Source: Rhodocollybia butyracea
Lineage: Eukaryota > Basidiomycota > Agaricomycetes > Agaricales > Omphalotaceae
DNA length: 63,044 nucleotides
Assembly: GCA_015501585.1 (NCBI GenBank)
Contig: JADNRY010000350.1
Coordinates: 1-63,044 of the forward strand
Direction of reading: 5' to 3'
Within the stretch, counting starts at the first letter, position 1. Each line of letters opens with the position of its first letter. Shown one piece after another: positions 44,057-58,264 of the stretch. A program made the position numbers and the translations under genes. Below the pieces are notes generated by a model that worked only from the letters and a program-made list of their open reading frames with translations, had not been told where the DNA came from and ran no database searches.

Positions 44057-45756
44057 TATCCTTCTTCCGGTTGCGCTTTTACCCTCGAAAGATACATAAA
44101 TAAATTCACATCCTATATGCTATCGTACCTTCAGACTTTATTCATTGTATTTATACTACGTCGTCTGTGGTACACCGTAAGTTTCTTCTGGCGTAACAAG
44201 ATCTAAATTGAATATCATATAAATGGACCATGTGATATACTGAACCTTATCTAATATCTCTGATCTGTGCTGTACGCATTCATACGCAACTCACTTCGCT
44301 TTCTGACGAATTCACTATTCGAGTGAAGGCTTCACTTCCACAACTACATAACAAAATTCTTGGTCATCTACAGTGGAATGGCGGTTCAATCGCATCATGT
44401 TGTACGACTTGATAAACATGTTATAAGTATGTTTACAGCAGATCTATCGTACCATCGACAACGATGCTCTTTCCAAACTTACCACTCTACTAAAACGAAC
44501 TATTTTCTCTCTTTTACGCAACTGATATCCTTCCTACTTGCTAGACATTACTTCCCGATGTGGCCACGTTGTAATCTAGCACAATCTGGGTTTGCTTAGT
44601 ACCGTCCGACCCAAATTTCGTCGGCTGATCTGGGTGAACGATATCCCACTCGTAACCCTGTTTCCATCACGAAGGTGAAGTCGATACTATACGCTCGATA
44701 CTCATAACGTTACGCAGACACTGGGGGGAATTTGATCTGGACATGCCGCACGATCTTTCACATACTTTCGGCTGTCGCTTAAAATTCCTCATCGATGCCA
44801 TTTCATTCCTTTCATAGGGAAACATTAACTTCGAGTACCTACTGCAACACTTCATCGTTACCTCCGGATAACCTAATTGACCGCCATAACGAAGTGAAAG
44901 ATCTTACTTACATTTGGTCTTCATCATTACCTTCGTTTGCCAAACTATTGACAAGACGACCTTTGGTATTCAACTTGTACCTCTTCCTTGACTCCTACAG
45001 TGACGCAACTAAATCACTTTCACTCACCTAACAAATGATATCAATATCTTCGCATAACCATTTTCCCTACGAACAACTTATCCAATATCTAAACATCATA
45101 GGAACGTTACTCATATGGTTAACAGTGTGCGCAATATTCATATGTGAGGTTCCAACGTTGCTCTCCATGTCATGCTCCCACTTTGGTTGGTTACTTACCT
45201 CGCAACCATTGAGGTATTTCCACTGTTTCTGACCCGCTGTATGTCGTCGAGGTAAACTTCACCCCGAAATACAAATACAGAATCTGTTCTAACTTCTTCA
45301 CACCTGTTTCCTAGACTCACACTTCGGAATTCCTGCAAAACCCTGACTGTGGAGTTGAAAATGTGGGTGTTACAATATCCGCTGTTATCTTACTGAGTGA
45401 AACATTTTACCAGAACCATGTCAGTATGCGGAAATCTAAACACAATCCCTGTCTTCTGACATCTATTCCACTCAAAAAACCTATCAAAGGAAGACTGACA
45501 CATGGAGAAAAAAATTGTTAATCTATTGGAAAGGTTCGTCAATATCGAAACTACGATGTAGCTAACGTTACAGTTCGTCCGTATCTTATATTATACGTGC
45601 CCAATCGATTACTGTGCATCGTAACTATATGACGCTCCACAGAAGGAACTTCATGTACTGCCTTAACGAATCTCACTTCCGTGCATTATCCTTATATCAG
45701 CAAGTCAAAAGAACCTGCAACTGAAAACAGTCATAAATCAACATATATCACGATAA
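44057..45756. other. Intergenic, no supported gene
   Basis: Short plus-strand readings around 44600-45030 look faintly protein-like but are interrupted by stops and could not be spliced into a gene. The rest has nothing recognisable. Confidence 0.4.
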
Positions 45757-46786
45757 CTACTCAGACCGGTGATTCCTATCTATGAAACGCCACTCTTCTG
45801 GAATATAATTGAAATATGACGCACTCCATATCGGACGAGGCTCAAGAGTGACTGGTACACGTTCCACCGCCAGAGCGCACCCAATATTGCTTCCTACACA
45901 TATCATGTCCGTACCCACTGTATCGGAACTAGGAATCCCGGAACGTATATCCATAGGAACATCATTTGTACTCACATTCCGTGAGCACACATCCATACCC
46001 ACATCTAAACCCTCAACAGCTAATGATCTCGCGCTACCCGATCGTACTTCATCGATTGGATCTGCACTTCCCGAACCTAAACCATCAACTTCGTTATTGA
46101 ACGAACAACACTTCTCGACGTTATCATATCCACAGCCTGGATAAATTTTATCGATTACCGTCATCCAAACGCAGACATTAAAAACTAACCTTCGCTAACT
46201 GCATCAATTTCTTTCCTTGAATAGTAACTCTGCGAACTGGTCGACGAGTTCACAATCGACAGTTGAGACTGGAAATCCGTACCATACGGACTCATAGGAA
46301 GCGTAAACCAATCAGTATTCGGTAACGTTGTCCATTTACCACCTGCGAAGCTCTTCGTAATGATTGTAATCAATCATCAGTTATTAAACTCACCGGAACT
46401 GTTGATTTTTTTTTCCTTCACCTTCTCCGCTTTGGCACTCTGCCTCCGATTCTACAACTCCTTGAACACCGCCTCTTACTCTATGTCAGGTTAAGATATT
46501 CACTCACTCTAAACCATCTCTGTATCAAAATTCAGTCCCGAATGTAAAACAAATCCGACACCTGACGCACCCTAACACGATCTACATCCATACCTATGAA
46601 CTGCGAAATATTCCGAACGTCCCATATTGAAGGATCACTGTTCTATGTCAGGTGAATTTTTTTTTGTCTGGAACTCCGATCGAAAACAGTATAACCAAGT
46701 ACCTGCAGGAAGAACGCATTCAGATAACCCCTTTCCCGCTGAGTCGGATAACGAATGCTTTCTCGTCGGTTTTTTGCTCTAGACAT
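45757..46786 (-). CDS. Homeodomain transcription factor (WFxNRR class)
   Basis: Six exons on the minus strand: 46703-46786, 46562-46642, 46508-46519, 46394-46451, 46190-46342 and 45757-46136. They sum to 256 codons, giving 255 residues from ATG at 46786. The homeodomain occupies about residues 4-70. Helix 1 is in RGYLNAFFLQ, helix 2 in WDVRNISQFIGM, and the recognition helix is VRVRQRWFRNRRQSAKAEK with the invariant W-F-x-N-R-R. A basic KAEKVKEKK follows. The remaining 180 residues are Ser- and Asp/Gly-rich without known domains. It should bind DNA in the nucleus. WFxNRR resembles HD2-type mating regulators, but no adjacent HD1-type (WFxxAR) gene was found, so a mating-type role is not supported. 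Confidence 0.82.
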
Positions 46787-47764
46787 TCATCAATATCCAG
46801 GTACTTCCGAAATGCTCGATCACCAAACGCACTAAGTACTTGAAAGCAGAAAATTTAAGCGACTTAACCGCCCAAAATGTTCCGACGGACTCTCAGCTCC
46901 ACACATCAGGATCCGGATGTTATGCCGTAAAATTTCATGAACACTTTGTGCTCCATATTCACTTACGTCCAGCATTCCCACTTAGAATATCTTGCCGGTT
47001 CCCGTTAAGTCAACCGAGGCCCTTCACTATTCTTCACAATACCTCCTCAAACTTTCACCACCAATTAATTCACCTGTATGCAGATCTCGAAATTTTTTTT
47101 GCGAGCCACACCTTTCAATGAACATTGTATCAACAGAAATCAGTTCATACCAGGACCACTATCAATCTCGGAATACGACATCATATCGTCTCGTCGATGT
47201 CTCCGCATTACATACACCTTTTTATCAGCTGCAGATACACTGCATTCCTCTCAACACCAACTCAACACTTACACAACAAGTAAGGAACATCGCTCATCTC
47301 TCTTACACTGCATTACTGCTACCTACCGCTACATGACATCATCAATAAAGACTGAATGCTAATAGATGTATTTCCTTTATCAATCTTCCTTCTGACTCTT
47401 GGATGTTCAATCTGTCCACGGTTGAAGACACCAAATATACAACCATTGAAACTGGCATACAATGGAGCTTGGACTTCCTTCTGACTCTTGGTTGTTCAAT
47501 CTGTCCAAGGTTGAATACACCAAATATACAACCATTGAAACTGGCATACAACGGAGCTTGGACATCCGTCGTTCCAAATTCAAATGTTCATCATCATTAG
47601 CTGGTCAACACTGCATTCCGATAGATCTATCTATCTGATCTCAATTTTACAATACTGAAGTCTCTCCTCTACTCACGACGATCGCAACTCCGTTTATTGA
47701 ACGAAAACCGCAGACACATAAATACCCTCAAGTCCTCCCCCTTTCACCTACTTGCATAGTTACT
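46787..47764. other. Intergenic with an 89-bp tandem duplication
   Basis: No gene is supported. An 89-base unit is duplicated in tandem at about 47387-47564 (it contains CAACCATTGAAACTGGCATA), with only a few differences between copies. This lies between the divergently oriented homeodomain and F-box-like genes, so the stretch holds both promoters. Confidence 0.6.
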
Positions 47765-49342
47765 ATGGCACCGAACACCCACATATTCAACCTCCCGAAC
47801 GAAATTTTTCTCTACATCTTCCAGACCTTCTTTACCCGAAAAGAATCACTGGCTGCATTAGCCACCATATCGAAGAGGACGAGACGAATCGCATACCGGC
47901 TGTTATACCACACCGTCACTGCGTGTGCTCTTTCGTCTCTTAGCACCTCCGCCACCATTGATGGTGAACCTTCTGCGGCTTCCTACATACGCAACATATT
48001 CATTGAAAACTTCGATTTTCCCAACATTTTCGATGATGAATATCTTTTAAATCATTTACGTCCTACTCTTTCAAACGTCGCTCGCAATGAGGTCGCTACT
48101 TTGAACCAAGGACGGCTTTCTAAACTGTCGTTCAAGTCCTTTACACTGCCTATCTGCGTTGTTCTTACAGAACACCTGTCCTCCTCATTGCTTGATCTAA
48201 CCCATCTGGAACTGCGGACCCCATTCCCCCAAGATAAAATTCGACTTTGTACATCTTTATACGTTCGTACCCCGATACTTCTATTACACGATTGAACACT
48301 AATTTCTATCAGACTCAACTTTGTTCAAGATCATTAACATATTTCAATCTGGACTTCTTGGGTGTATCATCACTTCGTAAGTTCATCACCTATAATCTAC
48401 ACCACGTACGATATCATCGTCTGCAGCTGATTACACAACTATCTCTAAAATACTTCGACCCTTACCACATTCGAGCTCACTGCTTCGAACACTGAAGCTC
48501 AACTTGGGGACGTCGCAACATTACCGCCCAATGGATGTACTTCAGTTACTCTTCGACGACGACAATTTCTACTTCCACCACTTGAAGGAATTCTTTTTCG
48601 AATCAGCTGACCAGGTATTTCGCCTGAAACATTTCCTGTTGCGACACCCAGGTATAGAAAAACTTGGATATCGAATAATTCACTCAGAATATATCGTACA
48701 TTCTGAGAACACCCTTACGGACGACTTCCAAACACCACAAATCGTGCCGAACATCACAGAGTTTACTGGCTCCCTCATTAATGCACTCCATCTATGCATG
48801 TCTGAAAACCAGAGCCGCCCGATACGCCGACTCATGGTTCATTGCCGACACATCATGCAATACGTGGACGATCCTCGCCACCAACTGGATTCATTAAGAA
48901 ACGCTACTAACATTCGTGAACTATGTCTCACTTCGTCTTACAGAGGCTACAACCTCGACGACATCACATCGATAATTCTAGTTTGCCCACAACTATCGCA
49001 TTTCGGATGTATGCTCTCTCCAGTACAACCTACAGAGGTATGTACCATAATTACCATGCGCTTGTAATTGTACCTGCTAACTTCAATTCCTTTCTATAAC
49101 AGGACTACCTCAGCGATGTATACAGTGTCGTGTTGAATAACTTACCCCACATTGAGATCTTCGAGGTTTTCGTTAACCACTTTGACGATTCACATCTTCT
49201 CCAGCACCATGCGAATGCAATAGCACGCGCGGTAATACTTGGGCAAGCTTTCTTATCCCCACCATTCCACATACTAGTGATTTGTAATTATACAAGCACT
49301 CTCTTGTTGGAGTTCATTTATGGATCTATGGATAATATTTAA
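47765..49342 (+). CDS. F-box-like protein
   Basis: Exons 47765-48262, 48313-48376, 48427-49037 and 49103-49342 sum to 471 codons with matching phases, giving 470 residues. The N-terminus IFNLPNEIFLYIFQTFFTRK is a typical F-box start (Leu-Pro then Ile/Leu-rich helix), followed by ALATISKRTRRIAYRLLYHTV. The rest is a Leu-rich scaffold with irregular repeats, as in basidiomycete F-box proteins that use the C-terminal part to bind substrates of an SCF ubiquitin ligase. The first intron uses a GTTCGT donor and is the least certain. No frameshift is needed in this model. Confidence 0.75.
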
Positions 49343-49747
49343 GTAGTATTTCCCATCGTTATTCTCTTCGTACATTGTAAATTACACGAAATGGAACTCT
49401 GTCCGCTATGTCATTGGGAATGCTTGAACTGGACGACGATCAACAGAAAAGTGACATTGATAATGGGTAATAGAGGCCTGAACCAACAACGATAGGCGGA
49501 TGCCTTCTTCACGTACACAAGACATGGTACGTGTAGCGGACCGCAGCGTTAAACGGCGTCAAACCAAACCGAACAGAGTCGGGGATTGCCGCGCTGCGCA
49601 CGGCGTTACGGATTCAGTTGTGAGGACGCTATTGCGCCCGAGAATTGGTTATAAATCTTCATTCAGTGATATGCTACAGATATGGTTCTACAGAGTACAT
49701 TGTTTCAGTCATATGCACATCTTTGCTGTCGCTATTCAGGACCATCT
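49343..49747. other. Convergent intergenic stretch
   Basis: It lies between the 3' ends of the plus-strand F-box-like gene and minus-strand ESA1. A short plus frame at 49500-49751 has no recognisable content. Probably two 3' untranslated regions. Confidence 0.4.
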
Positions 49748-51588
<1,841 letters not shown>

Positions 51589-52461
51589 TGTTGAAAAGTG
51601 CAATCTGAGTCATCGGCATGTTCGGCACAACGCCACAATTCAGAATTTCTCACGCTAACAAAGCAGACTGCTACTTAACTTGCAAACTTACAAATAGAAA
51701 TAAAGATCAAGTAGTAAAGTACTCGGGACAACATAGTGAGTAGGAAGTCTGAACAAATGCGGCTGCGAAAGCTACAAGTTTGAGGCCAAGTGTTTGTTTA
51801 ATTGTAAGTGGACCCGTCCGCACCTGCGTTGAAGGACAAATGGAAACGCTGTATCCGAGGGAGAAGTTCAGTGCAGAAATAAACTTGCAGTACATAACGG
51901 TTCCGCTACCTGTGACTTGACGACCAACTGGTAGTGGGCGTCTCGATACGGAATATCACTGTACTCGATCCAAATATAACTCTGGATTCCAAGTAAACAT
52001 CGAGAGCCTAGAACAAAGTTATAGGAGCATGAGCCTGAAAGAAAATCTATTGGTACTATGGGGTCCTTGTTCCTTAGAGCAAAACAAGTGGTTTCTCTCC
52101 CAAATACTTTCCAGTCTGGCGATCGAAGGTGGTAGGCTGATTCCGTGCCAGCTGGCCGTATCATATTATTCCGCTACATTTCGGGCTAAGGAATTTCGGA
52201 TGGGTTTAACGAGATTAAAACCAGCTTCATTGGAGACGAAGTTCCCTTTACCTGCCAAAAGAATAAGCTTTTTTTGGAATGGTTCTCATACATCCATCAA
52301 GTACGCAACCGCTGCAACGAACAGGATGCAAGATGTTCTAGTGTCTCGAAAGTAATCGCGATACAATGAGAGCAAGATAAGTATAGCCTGTACGGTGTCA
52401 GCATTATCACTGTAGAAGCAGTTAGAATGTACCTCTGCATATCGGCGGGCGAATCATATAT
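51589..52461. other. Intergenic, no supported gene
   Basis: It separates the 5' end of ESA1 from the 3' end of DBP7. Short frames on both strands lack recognisable content. ESA1's promoter must lie at its left side. Confidence 0.45.
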
Positions 52462-54968
52462 CTATGTACCTCCTACCATCTTCTCTAAGTCATAACCTCC
52501 AGCAATCTGGAACTCTGAGGTCCCATCGTAGATTCCCATCACCCCACCCTTCTTCAGCTGTCTGCCTTGTGCACGAACAGCATCCCGCATACGTCTTTCA
52601 GCGTCCCCACTGTGGCTGATTTCCCATTTTTCATCCTTCACATTTGATGCCCTATTCTTCTTATCTCCATCCTTCATTCTCGTCGGTTGTTTTGGTTTTT
52701 GTTGTTTAGCAGAAGCACCAGTCGCAACTTTGGGTGTTTCTCGCAAAGCGAATGCTTTTGCAAGATGACCGAGGTGCAGATGACGGATATGGAAGATGTG
52801 TTTCTCGTCAGAAGGATGAGTAGCGTAGGCTCTCATGTGCGACATGAATGCCTTCCGGGCAAGGGTTGCGTTCTAGGCATTTATTAGCATCACAAAGAAT
52901 GAATGGATAACATTGAACAGACCTCTTTACGTCGGAGAACCCATCTCTCAAAAGAAAGCTGAACCTGCGTCGCTCGTTCTTCGTACTCGTTACCCTTTCC
53001 TCCGAATCCAGATCTTAGAATTGTTTCTGGGGCGACAGCATGTAAGGAGATGTTCCGTTTCTCATTATCAGACCCATCTCCTCGCATCTTTCCTTCCACC
53101 CAAGGAACCCATGCTACCTCGCTGGGACCCACCAACGCCCAAGATTCACCACCTTTACCTGCCCGGGCCGTACGACCAACCCGGTGTACATATTCTGTGG
53201 CTCCACCTTCTGTCGGAAGGTCGTATTGTATGACGCTCCGAACAAGAGGAAGATCTAGTCCACGAGAGGCCACCGATGTACACAAAAGAACCGAAAATGG
53301 TGAGGTGTCTCTGGAAGAGCCAGAGAAACCTCGCAATGATGCGATTCGTGTTGGTGTTGGCAAGGATCCATGGAGGCGGAAGATAGACGTGTCGGGTAGA
53401 AGTGAAGATTTAACTGATACTGATTTGGGCTTTGACTCTTCCGAATCGCCCTCATCATCAGAGTTGTCGCTATCTACGGTTTCGTCCTTTTCTGTGGTGT
53501 CTGCATCGGCACCTTCCATCAAGGACCCACCGAGCATAGTCCACAGAAAGTCTACGGCATCAGTGCAACTGAGAAACACGATGGCTTTAGATCCAGGCTG
53601 ACCGCGACACTGAGAAATGATATTACGCAATAGCGCTACTAGGACAACAAGTCGTAGTTTCAGTGGTGCGATAACATACTTCTGAGATAGCTGAGACGGT
53701 GGACTGAAGTGTTCTGGCTTCGTAAACTGGGGATCTTGAGGCGACTGGGAAGGTAGATCTGACTCTGTGGCCTTGATCATTATGGGTTGTGAGAGCGTAG
53801 TGTTGGCAAGTTTCTGTACATCTTCACGGATGGTAGCGGAACAGAGGATCGTTCTTCTTCTTCGTTCCCAATCCCAACCACCTACTTCCTTTCCAATCCC
53901 CTCTTTTACAGCCTGCAGAGCTAGTTTTCGATGGCCATCCAGGCATTTCAGAATGCCCGTGATAGTCTCCTCAAACCCCAGCTCCATGAGGCGATCCGCT
54001 TCGTCGAGTACCAACCATCGACATTTGGATACATTGAAAGTAGACGTATTCTGAAGATGATCTAGTAATCGACCAGGAGTCGCTACCAGTATAGGAAGAC
54101 CTTTACGTAGTCGAGCTTTCTCGTGTGTTCGAGTACCGCCACCAATCAAAAGACCAGAGACTAACCAACGGGTAATCCTGGAGGCATTCGCATCATCCGC
54201 AGATTCGTCAGTTCCTCGTAACCGAAGCTGAAGTAAACTCTCCAGAACATCAGATATCTGTTTAGCAAGTTCGCGCGTAGGCGCGATAATTATCGCCAGC
54301 GTTCCTATTGATCTATCGATATACGATAAAGAGCCCAACGGGAGAAGGTCCTGGATGATGGGTAGGAGAAACGACAAGGTCTTTCCGGAACCTGTCTGTG
54401 ATTGGATAAATATGTCTCGGGTTATTGTTTCTGGAGATTCAGTTAGTGTCACTGAAAGGGTAGCTCGCTGGATAGAAGTTGGTTTTTGGATACCCATCTT
54501 CGAAGAGAGATGTGTGGAGAGAAGGGGGTTTAATCCAAGCCCTGAGAAACTGGACGAATCAGTCAATGGCGCATTGGACGGTGCAGACGGTATTTTAGAA
54601 AGCCCAGGGTCAGCAGGCGTTTGAATTTTGGGGTTGTAAGAGAAAAGAGAGGATATAATCTGAGTCGGTTGAGAATGTTTCATGGAGCTTTGGTCCGATG
54701 GCTTCGCTATACGCTGTCTTTTCTGACTAGGCTCCTGGGCATCTGTGACAGAGTTTAAAGGCTTTTGCGAGGTTTCGTTTTGTTCTGAAGCCCGGACTTT
54801 TCGCTTGGCTCCGCGTTTTGCTTTCAATCTGTAAAGAAACTGAGGCCATTTGTTTTGAAAAAGGCTGAAGACGTACCTGTCCGTCCATCTTCCGCCTTTT
54901 GACCCACTTGAAACCTTTGAAGACGAGGAAAAGTCCTCACTCGCAAGATTCAAAACTAAGTCGTCCAT
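52462..54968 (-). CDS. DBP7: DEAD-box ATP-dependent RNA helicase DBP7 (DDX31 type)
   Basis: Exons 54877-54968, 52923-54828 and 52462-52872 give 803 codons, 802 residues. I start at [13 protein letters not shown] (54968), the family-typical N-terminus, not the upstream in-frame ATG. Motifs in order: Q motif region [15 protein letters not shown], Walker [30 protein letters not shown] ([14 protein letters not shown]), SAT ([11 protein letters not shown]), [14 protein letters not shown] and [13 protein letters not shown]. An insertion rich in Asp/Glu/Ser lies before RLHGSL. The C-terminal exon has the [16 protein letters not shown] segment common in this subfamily. DBP7 acts in the nucleolus in 60S ribosome assembly. 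The start codon lies 88 bases from that of the divergent cyclophilin gene. Confidence 0.93.
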
Positions 54969-55056
54969 GATGGACAACCGAAAAATCAAGCGCCTGAGTT
55001 TAGCGCTCGATCAATAAGGAAAGTAAATCGCCACGTCTTCTTTTCTTCACTCCACT
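54969..55056. promoter_or_regulatory. Short bidirectional promoter region (DBP7/cyclophilin)
   Basis: Only 88 bases separate the two divergent start codons, so both core promoters and 5' leaders must share this stretch or overlap the genes. No clear TATA motif was seen. Confidence 0.5.
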
Positions 55057-56625
55057 ATGTTTATTCGTCGTCTCTCATTAGCTATTCTGGTCGTTTCCCT
55101 GGCCTCGCTCTTCTGCGTTGAGGCCTCTAACCCTCCCAAAGGCCCGAAGATTACTCACAAAGTCTACTTTGACATTGTGGAGGTACAGAATCAAGGCAAG
55201 GATAATGAGGTGAGGGAACCTATGGGAAGAGTTGTTATGGGTCTCTATGGAGGAACTGTGCCCAAGACCGTTGAAAACTTCCGCGCGTTGACGACTGGTG
55301 TGTCACGTTTGGATACCATTGAGGGTATATGAACTAATCCAGTCTTCAAGGCGTTCGCAAGGATGGTACTCCTCTCGACGAGGGCATGGGCTACAAAGGT
55401 TCTGCATTCCATCGTGTTATTCCGAACTTCATGTATGGTCTCCCTTGTTCTCAATTGTAGGGAACTTACTCATGTCTTTGTACTAGGATCCAAGGAGGCG
55501 ATTTCAGTACGTTCATATTGTTCCTTCTCTAAATAATATACCAATTTGTTGTATAGCCAAGGGTGACGGTACAGGTGGCAAGGTAATATTTAAGTGTCAT
55601 CTCTTACTAGATCTACTAAACAGCTGGGCAGTCCATCTATGGTGATAGATTCGCCGACGAGAACTTGTAAGACTTACCGTTTAAATTTTCACGTCATATT
55701 CTAACACTTTCTTCAGCAAGCTCAAGCACACTGCTCCCGGTAAATTGTCCATGGCCAACGCAGGAAAAGATACAAACGGTCTGTACCATTATGATTCTCT
55801 GACAGCTAATGCTTATTTATATTTCAGGCTCTCAATTCGTAAGCTTCCGCGCTGCTTCCAAAAGGTTGTCTTGAACGTTACCTAGTTCATCTGCACTGTC
55901 GTCACCAGCTGGTTAGATGGTAAACATGTAAGGTGTCTTTCCCCTCTTTTTTTCGATCTGCTAACCATCTATATCAGGTTGTATTCGGAGAGGTAATAGT
56001 TACACTGTATACTATTCTCTCTTTACTAACTCATGCTAGGTAATTGAAGGAATGGCCATTGTACATGCCATTGGTATGTTGCTCGGTCTCTGATCACTGA
56101 CCAGTTATCTGAGCTTTCTCGATTAGAAAAAAAGCCGACTTCTCGTGACCGCCCCCTCAACCCCATCGTTATTGCTGACTCTGGCGAGGTAAGCTTTGCT
56201 TTCTGTCTAGTTTGCGATTGTTGGTCAATCATGCCCCGCTTTTCTAGCTCACAATTGAGACTGTTGTCGAGGATGAAAGCGCCCAGGTACCTCAACATGC
56301 TGAGCTTTAATCAGCATTCCTATTTTAAAAACCATGTCATACGAATAAAATTGGATTGCTTGTCGTTTAGGTTGACCAACTGGAAGCATTGGACACCTCA
56401 TTATCCACTCCCACCTCCGATGCTGCTGTATCCACGCCAACTGTTCCTGTTTCCGAAGTTGAGGAGGAATCACACTTTTTCAGAAACCTCTTTTTCTTTG
56501 TCACTTTACTTGCTTTTGCTGGCGCAACCTTTGCCTTTTTCGGTGGCCTGAAGAAGCTGAAGAAGGCGTTTGTTATCAGTCGAGGACGGTACAGCAGAGT
56601 TGCCGAAGACGACGTTGAGAAGTAA
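55057..56625 (+). CDS. Secretory-pathway cyclophilin (peptidyl-prolyl isomerase), tail-anchored
   Basis: A gene of about a dozen short exons. The N-terminus [19 protein letters not shown] is a signal peptide. The cyclophilin domain follows in pieces: [78 protein letters not shown], and [13 protein letters not shown]. The catalytic Arg (FHRVI), the Phe/Met/Gln of FMIQGGDF, the Trp (SWLDGKH) and the His are present. After the domain there is a linker, then a hydrophobic segment [20 protein letters not shown] and a basic, cytosolic-type tail. It should catalyse proline isomerisation during protein folding in the ER, held by the C-terminal helix. Phases checked through exon 8 are consistent. Micro-exons of 11 to 26 bases occur. 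Confidence 0.88.
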
Positions 56626-56826
56626 GCCTCTATAGTCATGGCCTTTGATGATACATGACTGGAGTGTTTGTGTCAGGCGTGTGGCATGATGAAGAGCAAG
56701 AATATGTACTACGGATCTATAGAATTATAATCGCTCTTTACTGATCATTATCCGCAACTCGGTGCTGGCAGTGGAATCGAGATGGCGAGTTGTATAATCA
56801 AAACTCGACTTTTTTACAATTTGTAA

Positions 56827-58161
56827 TTACACTGATAAACACAACAGCGTAGCTGATACAAGCGAGAGTGAGGGTATGAGTAAATATGTCGCCGGTTTTA
56901 TTGAATGTCCTCCAGAGGTAGTGGTGGTGTCCGGCCTGCGAAGACACTAAGAAAGAAGTTACAAAGTAGGTAGGTTGAGGCTCACGCTATTCCATTATGA
57001 TCAGAATACGAAGTGCACGTATTGCTTGAATTCTAAGTGAACTTTTTGTGAGCGACTGTTTTCCATGGTGATGTAGGGTACGTACGGTAGGATTCGCAGC
57101 ACAACAAACGCTTTCGGGACCTTGATTAGCAACACTACCTAAAGCGGCGGCATCTTTCCAGCCTCCCCAGTTGGTACAAGAGACACTTTGGTAGGAGATA
57201 TTCCACACGCCAAAATCCTAGAATGACCGTTGTTATAGACATTGGTTGTGCATTTGATACGTTGTTGGGCAGATACGCACCGTGTAGCCGTAGAAGGACG
57301 CATTTGACGGGAAAAAGTTGGAGGGTATGGAGGTCGAGGGAAATGCAAGATCGAAATTTAGATCGTGTCCAGCGCTATATAACATTAGTTGGCGTCAAAG
57401 GAAGCATGGATGCGAAGCTAGCTTACCCATTAGGTCCACTGGTAGTCGCGTTGCACCAGCCAGTCTTTGAAAGAGGGCATAGGTCTGTCAACAGGTTTTA
57501 ATATGGAGATGGCAGTGATGATGCCAACTGGATACCTGTCACTTTTACAATGACGGAGGGATGCACTGGTGGATTAAAAGGTGGCACAGATAGAAAAGTG
57601 TTGAGAAGCGTTAGATTGAAGCACATTCCACATGCAGGTCCTAGAGTCCAGTATATTAGAGCTAGTTACCCCAGACGAAGAAGACATACTGACCGTAAGC
57701 AGTACTGGAGCCATATGCCATCTGATTTAGAGCTGCTGTCGGAAAGCTTTTGAAAAATTAGAAAGATTCCTATGGTTTATTCTGGTACCTACTTTGTCGA
57801 GTCCCCAGTGCACCCACAACTCGCAACAAAGCCCTGTGGGAGCGTATAAGTTGTCATTGACGCAAAGCCTTGAACATTATCAGTAAACGATGCTTGTAAT
57901 CGGGGAAAACTCCAAAGCACGCAAGCTAAAGGGCCTTTTCGCGCTCTAAGGGACTGGATTCGAAGATTACACGGATGGTGTACAAGAAAATCCTTTTGTG
58001 TCCTCATTCGCCTGCTTTGAAGCGCGGCGGTACAGATGGAGCTTTCCCTGTAGAAGAAACTATGCACCAGAGCTGGGGTATTCAATCCATTGGGCAAGAA
58101 CCCGAAGCGAGAAGAAGAAAAAGAGAGAGATCCACAACTCAAAGAGAGCAAGCAACGCCAT
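56827..58161 (-). CDS. GH45/expansin-like secreted protein with likely GPI anchor
   Basis: Eight exons on the minus strand: 58068-58161, 57793-57868, 57694-57746, 57536-57640, 57427-57484, 57281-57374, 57086-57217 and 56827-56946. They sum to 244 codons, 243 residues. The start MALLALFELWISLFFFFSL is a signal peptide. The double-psi beta-barrel follows: SCGCTGDST, PACGMCFNLTLLNT, VIVKVTDLCP, GWCNATTSGPN, LNFDLAFPS, FFPSNASFYGYTDFGVWNI and a terminal Cys region. The Asp in NFDLA lies where GH45 subfamily C enzymes keep the catalytic acid. The last exon ends in a Thr/Ser-rich linker and a hydrophobic tail (YLLIPSLSLVSATLLCL), as in GPI-anchored proteins. A cell-wall polysaccharide role is likely; cellulase activity is not shown. 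Confidence 0.85.
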
Positions 58162-58264
58162 GGGCGTGCAGAACAACGGTAAGCATGGGAGAAGTACAAA
58201 AATAAAACAGAATGCCTAATTTTAGCGCTGGCAGACCGAGCGCCTTCTCAGAGTACCCATTACA
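58162..58264. promoter_or_regulatory. Short bidirectional promoter region (GH45-like/GCN5)
   Basis: 103 bases separate the divergent start codons at 58161 and 58265. No TATA motif was recognised. Confidence 0.45.

Noticed and set aside
45757..46786. Mating-type locus call for the homeodomain gene
   Set aside because: No HD1-type partner or flanking mip gene was found. Only the homeodomain itself is supported.
57789..58199. 136-residue minus-strand frame
   Set aside because: It combines the signal-peptide exon, an intron and exon 2 of the GH45-like gene; splicing gives a much better protein.
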